64,000 nucleotides of DNA from Nymphaea colorata (taxonomy: Eukaryota; Streptophyta; Magnoliopsida; Nymphaeales; Nymphaeaceae): NCBI RefSeq assembly GCF_008831285.2, contig NC_045144.1, positions 22,151,716 to 22,215,715 of the forward strand, given 5' to 3'. The notes below the pieces were generated by a model, which was given only the letters and a program-made list of their open reading frames with translations, did no database searches and was not told the origin of the DNA. Below are positions 32,451-43,900 of this stretch, in pieces (position 1 is the stretch's first letter; every line of letters begins with the position of its first letter). Made by a program: the position numbers and the translations under genes.

Positions 32451-33474
32451 TTTACATATTAAACGAAAGGAAAATGTAGAGAGAGAGAGAGTGAGTGAGA
32501 AAAAGAGAGAGAGAGAGGACCAAGACATTAGAACAAATTATAAATTTTTTTATTGATTAGATATCTTAAAAATGACATTGTTTAAATCCAATTCTTTACA
32601 TTATTTCTGTTCGTTCAACTTAAATTCACATTATCTAAAACAATCTATTTACATATGTTTCGTATCCATGTGCACGTCCTTGACTATCCTCTACTCCAAA
32701 GTATGCTGAAGCAAAAGGAATAACTTGCAGTCATCCATGACAATTACCTTAACACGATTGATGATGTATGAAATGCATTACATTTTTTGTTGTTGCTTTC
32801 CTTTGTGAGTGTTTAGCTCCTTCCCTTAAGTGAAGCTTTGCAAAATTTTATACATAATTTACATATTTAGTGCTTCCGCAATCATACAAACCATCATTGT
32901 GACATGTAGCTAACTATTAATGAGGGCATCAACCTTAAACATTAGGAGCAGACGTATGGATCATTTTAGTGGAACAGATGCTTCAATGGCGCTAATATCC
33001 AATAGACCTAATTAGGTAATTGATGTCGTTATTTATTGGCACCATAGCAATTTACTTATTGAAACGCCCAAGAAAAAGTTGGAATCAAGGGCCATACAAA
33101 CTCAAACCTTCTTCTAAATCTTCATATATATACATATATATGTTCAAGATCGATCATGAAATAAAATGTTTGAATTCCAAACCCGTCTGTATGAAATAAT
33201 GCAGGTACATCGAACTTTTATAGTTCTACTGTAACTGATGTCAATTTTTAACATCGGGGAGGGATTATAATTTCTGAAAGCTTTTCTCAACTTGTAAGCG
33301 TTACACACTTTTATGTGGTCCAGATATCATAAATCCAGCCGTCCACAAAAATAATTCTTCATATGGAGTCACTGTTCACCAAATTTAGTCAGTTCTTTTG
33401 GTTTCTGAAGATAGTCTTCAACATAAACCTTGTTCTACTTCCCCTTACCGTCATCTACCACCCTTGTTTGTCAT

Positions 33475-33478
<4 letters not shown>
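32451..33478. other. Upstream flank of the calmodulin-binding gene
   Basis: AT-rich, with a GA-rich tract at about 32478-32518. No coding motif recognised. It may hold part of the CACTA interior and the promoter of the gene at 33771; I could not pick out a convincing TATA box. Confidence 0.45.

Positions 33479-33515
<37 letters not shown>
33479..33515 (+). repeat. (GA)n microsatellite in the putative 5' UTR or promoter
   Basis: An uninterrupted GA run about 155 bases upstream of the first upstream ATG of the calmodulin-binding gene. GA/CT tracts near transcription starts are common in plant genes. Confidence 0.85.
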
Positions 33516-33520
<5 letters not shown>

Positions 33521-33668
33521 GTGGGGAGGGGAACCTCGCTTTTCGAGATAACTAGAACCACTCATTTGGAGATGCCTTGAGTCCGTTTCAAGTTGCAGCA
33601 TATATGGAAATTGACCGTTTTTTCCGTTCTGGCAGGCCTACAAAAACAAAGGCGCCGAGAAGAAAGCA

Positions 33669-33758
33669 ATGTTGAGAGGTCTCCTCTTCGCTTTCCCTCT
33701 CTGCATTTTGGCCTCAATAGTTTTCTTGCTAGAAAACAATAACGACAGCCAACCATAG
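33669..33758 (+). CDS. Upstream ORF, 29 residues, hydrophobic
   Basis: ATG at 33669 to TAG at 33756-33758. The peptide begins MLRGLLFAFPLCILASIVFL, a strongly hydrophobic stretch like a signal anchor, then LENNNDSQP. It ends 12 bases before the main ATG (33771) and is in the same frame, so only one TAG separates them. It may be a translation-reducing uORF, or the relic of a longer N-terminus; transcript evidence would decide whether it is in the mRNA. Confidence 0.45.
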   Translation: MLRGLLFAFPLCILASIVFLLENNNDSQP

Positions 33759-33770
33759 AATCAGGCATCC

Positions 33771-35819
33771 ATGGCTGCAAGGACGAAGGACGTGGAGACA
33801 GGGAGAAAAGGAGGTGCACCATCTTCTTCTTCTGATGCCTTCAGTAGACCTGCACAAAAGTCCAAGAGCAATCCCAGGCCATCGCTCTCAAGTGTTGCAG
33901 GAAGCTCCCCAGATAGAGGAGCAACAACTGGGAAACATCTTCCTCACTACCTAAGACCCACCATTAGTTCATGCCATGGCAGAGGCGCCACCGACACGCA
34001 GGTTCCTGCCAAAGCAACAAGGAATCCTGCACACCCGAAATCGCCATCTCCATCTCCATCTCCTTCTTCATCCAAGTCGACTTCCATGCGCAGAAAGTCC
34101 TATTCCACGAGTACCAGCCCCAAGGAAGGATCTAGCAAGGCCTCAAACGTTCCTTTCTCTAAAACCGCTGTTTTCAGTCGGTCTGCATCCACCAAGATTT
34201 TGAAACCACATGAAAGGTCTTCCCCCACCACTACCGCCGCTGCCACCAAGTCGGCGGCCACAAAGAAAATTAAAGGCGGTGTCACTTCTGATCCCCGCAA
34301 GGCAGTAGGCAAGGGGAACAGAGATGCTGCTCCAACGAGCGGTGGAGAGGACAAAGTAGAAGAGAAAACCATGATAATCCAGGAACCCCGAGGCACACAT
34401 GTTGGTAAGAATTTGAAGAATTCTGTGGCTTCAGATTCGCTCCACGTTTCTTCTGATCAACTGACGCAGACAGCTGCAGCTGCCACCGTCAACATCGCCA
34501 GCGATGACTCAAATGATCCCACGGACTTGAAGATGGCAGCATTCTCGAAGGAGCAACAGGCAGGGACAGAAACTTTTTCCCCTAAAAGCCCGGATTCTAA
34601 CACAGAGTTTAAACTGGAAAACGGTGACAATGAAGAATCACATGACAAGGGCAAGATCTTAGATCCTGTGGTTCAGACGAAGAAAGGTTTCGATGCTGAT
34701 GCCTCTGCTATCAATGGCGATCATGATTCCGGTTGTTTACAGAAAAATGAGGAGGCAGAAGAAGACGAAGGGAATCGGGAACAGGCAGAAGCAGACGCAG
34801 AAGGTGATTCTTGCAATGATCCGACAGATAGTTTTGATAGAAAGCAAGAAAGGGCAAAGGAAACAGAAGATGGTGAAAGAGTAGCTGAACCAAGCACGCT
34901 AAACAATGGCACTCCAAATGCAAGAGAAGGGCAAGAACTCTGCCGAGCAAGCGTCCTATCTCCCACTACTGAAGATGGCGCGAACAAACCAAGGAAGTTG
35001 GAATTCAGAAGAGGAAATATTTTGTCTCCCAAGGTCGAGGACGACGTGAACACGCCAAGGAAGTTGGAATTCAAAAGAGGAAATACTGTATCTCTCAAGG
35101 TCGAGGACGACGTGAACACGCCAAGGAAGTTGGAATTCAGAAGAGGAAATACTGTATCTCCGAAGGTCGAGGACGACGTGAACACACCAAGGAAGTTGGA
35201 ATTCCGCAAAGGAACTGTCCTATCACGCAAGGCGGAGGAAGACGTGAACACACCAAGGAAGCTGGAATTCAGGAGGGGGAGAGCCGCCGATAAAGACAAT
35301 GACCAAGGAGGTGGCCAAGAAAAGGATGGTGCGGTGGCGTACAATCAGGTGATTGAGGAGACAGCGAGCAAGCTGGTGAATGCTAGAAGGAGCAAGGTGA
35401 GAGCACTTGTTGGTGCATTTGAAACTGTCATCTCTATACATGAGACCGATGCTCAAAGCAGCCAAAGCCATACTCCTGCTCCAATTCCTGCTGTTGCACC
35501 CTCATCTTCGGATTCTGGTCCTGCTTCCCCACCAGGCCAACTTCCTCCTTCAGGCTCAACGCCACCACCTGCTTCTGTTCTTGTTCCTGTTCCGGATTTA
35601 GCTTCGATTCCACCCCCATCTCCTACTTCTGCTCTTAATCTTGGCGAGGATCCTTCTAAGGGACAAGAAGAAGAAGAAGAAGAAGAAGAAGAAGAAGCTG
35701 ATGATAAAGAAGGAGAAGAAGAGAAAGAAGCAGAAGAAGAAGAAGAAGAAGAAGTTGATGATAAAGAAGGAGAAGAAGAGAAAGAAGAAGGAGGCGAAGC
35801 AGCTGATCATCGCAGTTGA
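33771..35819 (+). CDS. Plant calmodulin-binding-domain protein (PICBP-like), 682 residues
   Basis: Single open frame from the ATG in the context CATCCATGGC. Residues about 60-67 read LPHYLRPT, matching the P.Y(L/M)(K/R)(A/P)T motif of this family. Residues 1-180 are Ser/Pro/Lys-rich and probably disordered. Residues 397-506 are five 22-residue repeats with core NTPRKLEFRRGN. Residues 517-558 are the conserved C-terminal domain: NQVIEETASKLV, ARRSKVRALVGAFETVIS. Known of the family: this basic amphipathic helix binds Ca2+/calmodulin. The usual proteins carry one or two K/RL.FRRG motifs, so the array is an expansion. A Pro/Ser-rich stretch and a Glu-rich tail (about residues 627-675) follow the domain; typical members end soon after it. 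I infer a role in calcium signalling but cannot name a pathway. It is the only long intact frame in the window. Confidence 0.85.
   Translation: MAARTKDVETGRKGGAPSSSSDAFSRPAQKSKSNPRPSLSSVAGSSPDRGATTGKHLPHYLRPTISSCHGRGATDTQVPAKATRNPAHPKSPSPSPSPSSSKSTSMRRKSYSTSTSPKEGSSKASNVPFSKTAVFSRSASTKILKPHERSSPTTTAAATKSAATKKIKGGVTSDPRKAVGKGNRDAAPTSGGEDKVEEKTMIIQEPRGTHVGKNLKNSVASDSLHVSSDQLTQTAAAATVNIASDDSNDPTDLKMAAFSKEQQAGTETFSPKSPDSNTEFKLENGDNEESHDKGKILDPVVQTKKGFDADASAINGDHDSGCLQKNEEAEEDEGNREQAEADAEGDSCNDPTDSFDRKQERAKETEDGERVAEPSTLNNGTPNAREGQELCRASVLSPTTEDGANKPRKLEFRRGNILSPKVEDDVNTPRKLEFKRGNTVSLKVEDDVNTPRKLEFRRGNTVSPKVEDDVNTPRKLEFRKGTVLSRKAEEDVNTPRKLEFRRGRAADKDNDQGGGQEKDGAVAYNQVIEETASKLVNARRSKVRALVGAFETVISIHETDAQSSQSHTPAPIPAVAPSSSDSGPASPPGQLPPSGSTPPPASVLVPVPDLASIPPPSPTSALNLGEDPSKGQEEEEEEEEEEADDKEGEEEKEAEEEEEEEVDDKEGEEEKEEGGEAADHRS
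34959..35288 (+). repeat. Five 66-bp in-frame coding repeats
   Basis: Five head-to-tail 66-base units encode 22-residue repeats (residues 397-506). The first and last units are the most diverged; units 2-4 are nearly identical in DNA (AAGGTCGAGGACGACGTGAA then CACGCCAAGGAAGTTGGAATT). This fits recent amplification from the middle of the array. Each unit carries a basic KLEF(R/K)(R/K)G core separated by acidic residues. Confidence 0.95.
35667..35800 (+). repeat. Coding (GAA)n tracts, poly-Glu tail
   Basis: Two GAA/GAG runs separated by GATGATAAAGAAGGAGAAG, which is itself repeated. They encode the Glu-rich C-terminus. Length variation here would change tail length without altering frame. Confidence 0.9.
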
Positions 35820-36440
35820 TCTGTAACAGTAATAACAGGAGGAGGATTGGGGTAAGCCCAAACGCTTCCTCTCGGCACTCATACTGTCCCCGCCAAGTTC
35901 GGAAACTAATCAGGTCTCGGCCACGAATTTTCCAAAAGCTAGGTGTATACTTGTCACCCCTGTTGGTTTAGGTTAAATAGTGACAGTTGCAGGATACCCA
36001 TTAACTTGGGAGGTCCACGGGTTGGTAAATTTGTGAGCTTTTCCAGTACAGATATGGCCCATGAACTTCAGAACATTAAACCCAACCAAGTATTAGGTGC
36101 AAAAAATTGGTTCTAAATGAAGGCTTCTCTAAATTATTCTTTTTGCCACTTCTTTTTTTTCACCGGGATCAGGCTGCAGGCGCCCTAGCCTTGAGCATGA
36201 AGTGCTCAAGCACGAGTCCTGGACACCTTAGTTGCATTCATGAGTTGCAATTTTTCCCCTTTCTGATGGATATTATTAAGAAAGAATTTATGCAGTGCCA
36301 CGTGTAGGTCTGTATGTCTTTGTGTAATGCAAATGTGTACATTCATTTTTGCAAGTTGCCAAGCTGGTCCAGAAAAAACGGGAACTGTCTCCTTTCCAAG
36401 CCAAACACGTGATATTTCTCATGATCAAATGACCATGTGC
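35820..36440. other. 3' flank of the calmodulin-binding gene
   Basis: No further gene recognised. A 66-codon plus-strand frame at 36107-36307 has no motif. The polyadenylation signal could not be assigned with confidence. Confidence 0.45.
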
Positions 36441-37650
36441 TTACATGAAAAATTTTGAGAATCTTAGATATGAACAGTGGGTATTGACATGACTCGCCTC
36501 TGATCAAGAGAAATGAGACTTATCTTATAGGTATGAGGTCTGACTATTCCTGATGCTATTACAAGGAGTAATCAAACCAAGGACTAGACTAGACTTTAAA
36601 TTATCCTAAGTGATTAGATGACATCTCTATCCTAAATACAATAAAGCAAATATGCCATAGGTTTTGGGAAATGAATTAACTTAAAACTATGTTGCTCTTA
36701 GAAAATTAGGGTTAATGAACAAGAGAGCTCATAAAGAGTAATTGTTCGACCATTTGTCCATAGATTCATGCAAGCATGGACTACACATGCAGATCAAGGA
36801 CATATATGATGGAGACTTCAGCTTTAAGGTTTGAGGTTCGGACTTGGCCTTATTCAGATTTTGTTTTGATCCAAAGTTTGATATTAAATCCAATATCCAA
36901 GTTAAGTTCAAAATTCATTTCTAATCATCTTCTAGGGTTTTTAGGTCTAAATTTCGTAAGTTCATATTCTCAGTTGCTAGGATCCAACATCGAGATCCAT
37001 ATTTAAATCTAATATTGAGGTTCAACATTAAAGATTCACAAATCGAGTTCAAGAAATCCAACGCCGCAAATGAGATTTATCTCAGGTCTAGGTCATATGA
37101 GATATAAAACCAATTCACGTGATCTATATCCAGTATCAAGATCCAAATTCAAAATCAAAATCCAAACCATGAATCAAATCTAAGCTCTGAGATTTAATGT
37201 TCCAAGTTCAAGAAATCTACTATGATTAAGGCCCAATTAAATCAGAATCTAGTATTAGGATCTGGGTTCAAATTCAACCCTTAGTACATACGATCCAAAT
37301 CCAAAATCCAAACTTATGGATCCAAAAACTATTATCTAAGTTCTTGGAATCTACATCAAATATCCTTGATCTTTCATATCATCAAGATTCGAATCGGCTG
37401 AGTATAGGGGTCACGTGAATTTAGTATTGGTATGTGGTCACACATGCGAGGTCAACCTAGGGTTTAGGTCTAGGGTCTAGGCCTAGGGTTTCCGTTGTTG
37501 CAGGTTCTAAAGCCAGGCATAGTTTAGGCCTTATAATAGAGCTTGGTTTCGAGTTTCTTACCTACGACTTCATCTAGATCATGTTTTTTTTAAGGTATGC
37601 TTGTCTAGGAATTAGCCCAAACTAGGGTTTCATCTGCCTAGACTACCTTT
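36440..37650 (-). repeat. Dispersed GATCCAAAT-rich repeat, copy B1
   Basis: The block at 36500-36590 (GGTATGAGGTCTGACTATTC) is the reverse complement of 44625-44715 and lies in the same orientation as 39990-40100 and 61830-61930. The rest is rich in ATCCAAATTCAAAATC-like words. No coding motif. Confidence 0.6.
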
Positions 37651-39540
37651 AAAAGCACAGTACTGAGCCTACTTGACAGAATTCCTAGTCAAACAGTGTT
37701 GTACGTAGCATTTGTTTATACCATAGTGCAAGATCAAAACATGGTATTTGTGTATGCCTATATCTAAGTGGTATATAATAGAAGAGAAGTGTACGCATGT
37801 GGAGAGCAAAAAAAATGTTACACTGCAATGGAATAAAGGGGGAAAAGGATGAAGGAGGCATACTTGACCTCCATGCCAAGCGGCCTAGAAATAGTGAAAA
37901 CTAAATCTATCTAATTAGCATTAAGTAAACTGCCTAGGTGCATGAGTAATTTAATCTAGAGCAAAAAATAAAATTGTACCAAACATGCTAGGCAATCAGG
38001 AAACTACCTAATGCATGCTATTAAAAAAGCAGAAAAAAAAACAAAAAGAATGGAAAAGAGAAATGCTTGACTTGCAGACTCCTAACAACCCGTGCCTGAC
38101 CTGGACTGGACCCTGGCCTCACAAAGGACTAAGGTTCGAGTGGGCTTGGTTGATCACTACCATGACTTAAACCAAGAACTCGACTCAGACTCTGGGATCT
38201 TAAAAGTTAACTTTTCACAAGGCTAAGAATGATAGATACTATAATACTTTGGAAGGGACTGAACTCTGAAACTTTGGATACATGAATAAACTTTGTGCAA
38301 AAATCATCACTTTCATCAAATCTTGGGTTAAAAGGATTAATCTCAATCAATGACAGACAAATCACATATTTCAACAACAGTTTTGAGGTTTCTGCTCAAT
38401 TCTCAAATAAAGCAAGAAATAACAGAAGGAGATCGATCTTGGAGCATTGCTGGAGAGTTTGGATGAAAAAGTTGTGCCCGAGACAGACAGAAATTAATGA
38501 AACCATAGTATATAAATATATATATATCACATACGTGGCACTAAGATGAAAGGTATCCAGGTATAATGAACCTGGATCATAGACATAGTTCAGGGTAAAA
38601 AAAATGTGTAGAATTTAGATCCAAAGAAGATTCTAAAAATAAAATCCTGGATATGATAAAGATTTGAATTAGAAAAATAGATCAAAGATTCAGTTTCTGG
38701 TAGAATACAGATTATGAATATGGAGTTGAGGTCATAAGATCTAAATTTCTATAAAAGATAAACTTAGGTGCGTGGCTCACAAGTTTAGGAGGGCAAATGA
38801 TAGTTCTACCCAGTTAACGGGTCCTGCCTGGGAACTAACAATGGAAGTTTTGATCAAGTGTATGATTTAAACGATCTAACCTTATGAACATAGGATCAAG
38901 TTCAATATAATCATGATTTCAGAAAGAATTCAGTGTAGATTTCAAGAATTTAAGTTCAAATCGAGTTCATAAGAAAATGAATTTGAAGTCATAATCAAAG
39001 TAGTTTGAACTATCATTCAACTGAAATAAACTGGATATCAAGTGAATGAACTGAGATCTTGCTAAAGGACATGTCTGATCTATCTCTAGATCGAACTGAG
39101 TTTGCTCCAGTTTAGTGGAGTTCATTTGCAGTTCAAGCTCGAGAACTACATTGGAAGTCAATTGAAACTGAATTGAACCGATTCAAATGGTCACTCTAAT
39201 GCTTTGCTTTTTTTGGTTCTTTGTAGGGGTGGTGGGGTTAACATCCTCAAACCTTTGACTAATAAAGTTGTCTTTTTCCTTGAAACAAATGTGTCTCTCT
39301 CTTTTTAATGTGCTAACATTTTTATCTATTTTTTTGGTATCTAGACCTGTCTGATTCACATGATCACAACATTCCCATTACTGCCCTTACATTGGGGCAT
39401 ATTTTAGATTAAATTAGATGATCGCAATGTTTTGAAGGGATTTTCAAAATATTTGTTTTCAAAATTTTTCACGTAGGAAGATTTTCCAGACAAAGCAGCA
39501 CGGTTTTATAAAGCTTTGAACCTCCATGTAAACATCTTAA
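37651..39540. other. Repeat-like AT-rich segment, no gene
   Basis: Composition and short words resemble the flanking dispersed repeats, but I could not align it block by block to another copy. Short open frames are not gene-like. Confidence 0.4.
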
Positions 39541-39549
39541 GAAGTTCTA

Positions 39550-39930
39550 AATTTTGCAACTTTTGCAAGGATCTTTTAGAGTTTACAATTACTCAAATGC
39601 ATGTATACAAAAGCACTTGCCAGAATTTATAAGCACCATACGAAAATTCACAAGCATCCAAGTGCACGTGCATACAAGCACTCATACATTTACATGTGGT
39701 CTGCAAGCATACATGCACTCATACTATAATATGAAATTCACAAGCATACAAGAACTCATACTTTTGTATGAGATCCACATGCATTTGTACTTTCATACGA
39801 GATCCACAATCATATAAACCCTCATACTCTAGAACGAGATTTGCAAGCATACAAGTACTAGTATCTTCATATGAGATTTTTTGTGCATCAGTGCACATAA
39901 GTACCTACAATATTTGCATGCAAAATTTTG
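39550..39930 (-). repeat. Degenerate tandem array, 40-50-bp period
   Basis: On the minus strand, units resemble GTATGAGTGCTTGTATGCTT followed by GTGAATTTCAT, repeated about seven times with variation. It adjoins copy B2 of the dispersed repeat. A related ATGTGTTCCTATATGCATGT array is at 55510-56120 beside another copy, in the opposite orientation, so the array is probably part of the family. Confidence 0.65.
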
Positions 39931-39959
39931 TAACTTTTAGTATAACCATTCATATGGGA

Positions 39960-40880
39960 AAAAGTTCAAAAAAATATACTCACCTTGGTATCGTTTATGA
40001 GAAATCATGTGAGATAGGACCAACTTGTTGATACAAAATCTGACCATCCTTGGTACCTTTTTCAGTGGTAATCCGCTCAAGGGGTAGACTAAATGTTTCA
40101 AATTCTAAGTTGTGATCACCATTCAAACAATTTTGAAAAGATTGAAATTTTGAAAAAATATAAGTAGATCATTAGAAATTGGAGGGTTGAACAAAAAACT
40201 TTTAGGAACCTAGGGACATAATTCATGATCTGTATTATCATTGATCCAATGAATCATATATCTAGTATGAATGCAGGCAAAAGTCGGTCAACATATGATT
40301 CAATTAGGTTTCTAAAGTTGTTGGAACATGGACCTAAAGAAGTCTCAGGTTTGAAATCCAAATTTTTGTGATCCATATCTGAGCTCAAGTCTTGATTCAG
40401 GAAAAATCCAAAAATGTACTTTATTATCTAATTTAAATATCCAAATCTAAATGTTATACATTGAGATTTTGGATTTAGGAGTCAACTAAGGTTGGGTTCT
40501 AAATTCAGTTCTAAATCCAAACCTAGAAGATCTGAGATCATGATCCAAATAATGTGGAGATTTAAAATCCAAAATTCAAATTAGGATGTAATCCCATAAG
40601 GCCTGAAATCAAGATCGAAATTCCAAGATTGGAGATCAAAAGTTCTACTTATAATGTCCAAAACCCAAATTGGAATCCAATTTTGCATAAGATCCAAAAA
40701 CATGATTCAAATCCACAAAAATTTCGGTCCAATCAAACTAGAATTGAGAACATGGATTCAACAGTAGAGGGCATTTATTAGGATAGAACTCTATGAACCT
40801 CATTTAGGGACCAGGAACCCATACATAGATCACCTAGCTTGTTGTCACCCTAAAATGACCATTCTGCCCCTGTTGCATGA
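39960..40880 (-). repeat. Dispersed GATCCAAAT-rich repeat, copy B2
   Basis: Aligns in the same orientation with 61790-62700. Paired cores are ATTAGAAATTGGAGGGT with ATTAGAAATTGGAGTGC, and GGACCTAAAGAAGTCT with GGACCTAAAGAAATCT. No coding motif. Confidence 0.7.
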
Positions 40881-40889
40881 TATTTCTAA

Positions 40890-40906
40890 CCCCCCCCCCC
40901 CTCCCA
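40890..40906. repeat. Poly-C tract
   Basis: A run of 11 or more C with one T interruption, just right of copy B2. It may mark the boundary between oppositely oriented repeat copies. Confidence 0.8.
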
Positions 40907-43900
40907 CAAAAGAAAAAGGGAATTATATCCAAAACTCCAAGAATTCCTCAACACTTGAGCAATTGGGACAATTCTCATCTTTACAAGTCATCAAGAGTCA
41001 TTAAATCCTGCTTACTCTAACCTGATCAGCTCACTAACACTAGTCACATGCCATATGTAGAAAAGTGAAACCTTGTCAAACCTGGTCAAGCATGATAGAG
41101 GACTTCCTCAATGTCCACAGAGTATTTCTTAATTTATTTTCAGTTCCAAGATTCATATTTGAGTTTTGGAACAGTTGTTTTAAAATTATAATGTTATTCT
41201 CTCACTCATTTTAACAGATCTGAACTATAATTTTCTCAATTCTAAATATGTCAGTTCACTTTGAGCTAACATCATATTCTTCAATAGTCAATCTAAGTAT
41301 TTCTGAGTTTAGTTTCAGTTCAATCTTCTAAGGTTGAGTTCATTTGCAAATATATAGATTCACTAAGCGTTGTCATGTCTTAGACACTTCATTTTAATGC
41401 AGCTCAATCTTTCAAGCTGAATTCTGGTCAATCTGAGAACTAGTTTCTCAATTTCTTCATACCATTACAATTAGATATTCTTTGGAAGCTTATTTTTAGT
41501 TTCAGATAAGACTGGCATGCCCTGGATTAAAAGTTGCTATTTTGCCTTCAACAAATGCTCATTTTGATACCTGTGATTTTAGAAATAATTCAGTTTTGGT
41601 AGGGAAAATGATGTTATTTTTCAGTAAAATTTTACAAGCACGTCCTTTTTACCATGTGCACATCCAGTGTGGTCTGCCTGCCCACTCAGCTTGCAAAGCT
41701 GAGATCGTGTGCCAAGGGCATTTTAGTTTTATATCAATATATGCATATTTCTTTTTAAACCTAGGTTAGGAGCCATATGAACCTAAGTTAGAGTTTATGT
41801 ACTTTAATAATGAAACCAGTAGGTTCACACAGGGTCTACCCCTACTCACATCTGAACCAAATCAAGGCTGAACCTAGATGACCTTGGCTGCACCAGAATT
41901 GAACCCATTTGGCCTGTGCCCAGTTTGGCCTACGTCCAACTATGTCTAGACCTAGATCAAGTCCATGTCCAACATGTTTTGACTGATTTGAACCCACATA
42001 GCCTAGATCCTACTAGGTCCAGGGTCCATGCGCAGTCCAGATCTTTTATTGAAACTTTGATCTGGATTTCATATCTATGATATGCATGTGCATATCCAGA
42101 TTCATGATTTCAGATTTTAAATCTGAACTTCATATCACAATCCAAATGTTTCTATCATATCCAAATATGAATTCTATAACTTTCTTGAGATCTAATTCCT
42201 GATCTGGATCATAGTATCAAATCCAAATCTGTGATCCACGTGTAAGCATTTATGTGCATTATATTAATTCAATATACATTCAATTTTTCATTTTGTGCCA
42301 GATGTCAGTCTGCACAAAAGAACATGAACAGTGCAAAATTTTGAGTTGAGCAGGTTGGTGCAGATGAAATCCAAATCGGTTTTCATGCAATGGCATAACG
42401 AATATTTTTTTGCTCAACACTGGTTATAATAGATTGTTTGATGCGTGTCTTCTCTCCTTCATGTCTATTCCATTCTCGTCCTCTACGGCACATGTCAAGC
42501 AAAACTGTTTTTCATGAACTAACCAGTGACTACTCTAAGAACACACTTCTTTTCGTAGAACTTAATTCTGATTAGAAATGAACAAGGTACGAACAAATCT
42601 ATACCAAAATTCTCTATTTAACCTGTGTTTTTGTGGCTTTGTTGAAATTTGAGCCATAGAAATTTAGTCCTAGATCGAAAATCTCAAAGGGATTGACCCC
42701 ATTCTGAGTACAATATGAAGGGGACATGCGCTGCTCTTCCTCCACACACCATCTCCTTTGAGAAATTTCTTACGAGTGTCTGGGGAAAAACTCAGGTGAG
42801 AATGATAAAATTTTATTTAGGCTCTTTGGGTCTGAATCTAGGCCTGATTTGAGTTACCACAGTAGGCAATCAAGCTAGGTAACAAAGTTCAAAAAGAGCC
42901 AGTTGGGGTCGTAGTTAGAACCAGGCGAAGAAGACGTAGGTGAAGTAATTTTCTCTTTCTTTTCTCTTTACTTTTCTTTTTTGAAATTTAGTTCTTTTCT
43001 TTTCTTGCTTTCTTAGGTAACAAGTTCTAGATTTTTCTTTTATGCTTAACATGTTAGATTAGTTTATTTTTGCCTTACAAGCTTAGGTTAGTTTATTTTT
43101 TTGTTAGTCCCAATGTTAGTTTAATTTTTCCTAAGCATGATGTACTTTTGTCATTTTCTCCTTTCTAAATAGATTTAATTTAAATGTCAATTAGGCTGGG
43201 GGGCATGGTATAGGTCTCCACTTCTATACCTCCTTCGTTCCTTCAATACTTTGAATTTTAATTTTAGTGCATACTATCATATAGTTTGCTTTCATGTTCA
43301 ATCATATTATATGAGGGTCATGTATATGCATTTAAGTTTTAAAATATGCCATAAATCTAGGTTCCATGTAGAAAGCTAGGTTGGACTGATTATTACCAAG
43401 CGATGAGACAACAGTCTGAACACGTACAAACTTAGCTCAACCTACGCATTGTGTGGATTCACATTCAAAACAAAGTTTTCCAAATGTCATTCTTTAAAAT
43501 TTAAATTTGTTTCCAAAATAGTTTTCTAAAACACTAGGTGCAAACATGGTTGAGACCTAGCCTAGGTTCAAACCCATTATGAGTCTTCTAGGACCCAGCT
43601 CAGACCAATCCTAGAGCCCACTATGATTTGTACTAAATCAGACTAAAACTCTAATATTGGACCTAGACTAGCCTACCACCACCAAGTCTACTCAATGCTC
43701 AAAAGCCAGACCGGGCATCCAACGTGCTACCTAACTACAATTAGGCGTTCTTAGTCAAATTGGTCTAACTCTTGTCAATTCTTATCTTAAATTTATAATC
43801 TAGTTAAGATGTCCTTGTCCTGATCTAAGGTCATACCCTGGTCAAATGAGAACTCATTTTGACTGAACCCTAACCTAAACCCCTAAGTGAACCTAGACCT

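Noticed and set aside
34721-35344. 207-codon minus-strand ORF opposite the calmodulin-binding gene
   Set aside because: It repeats exactly with the 66-bp units and mirrors the sense frame; the sense strand has the conserved domain.
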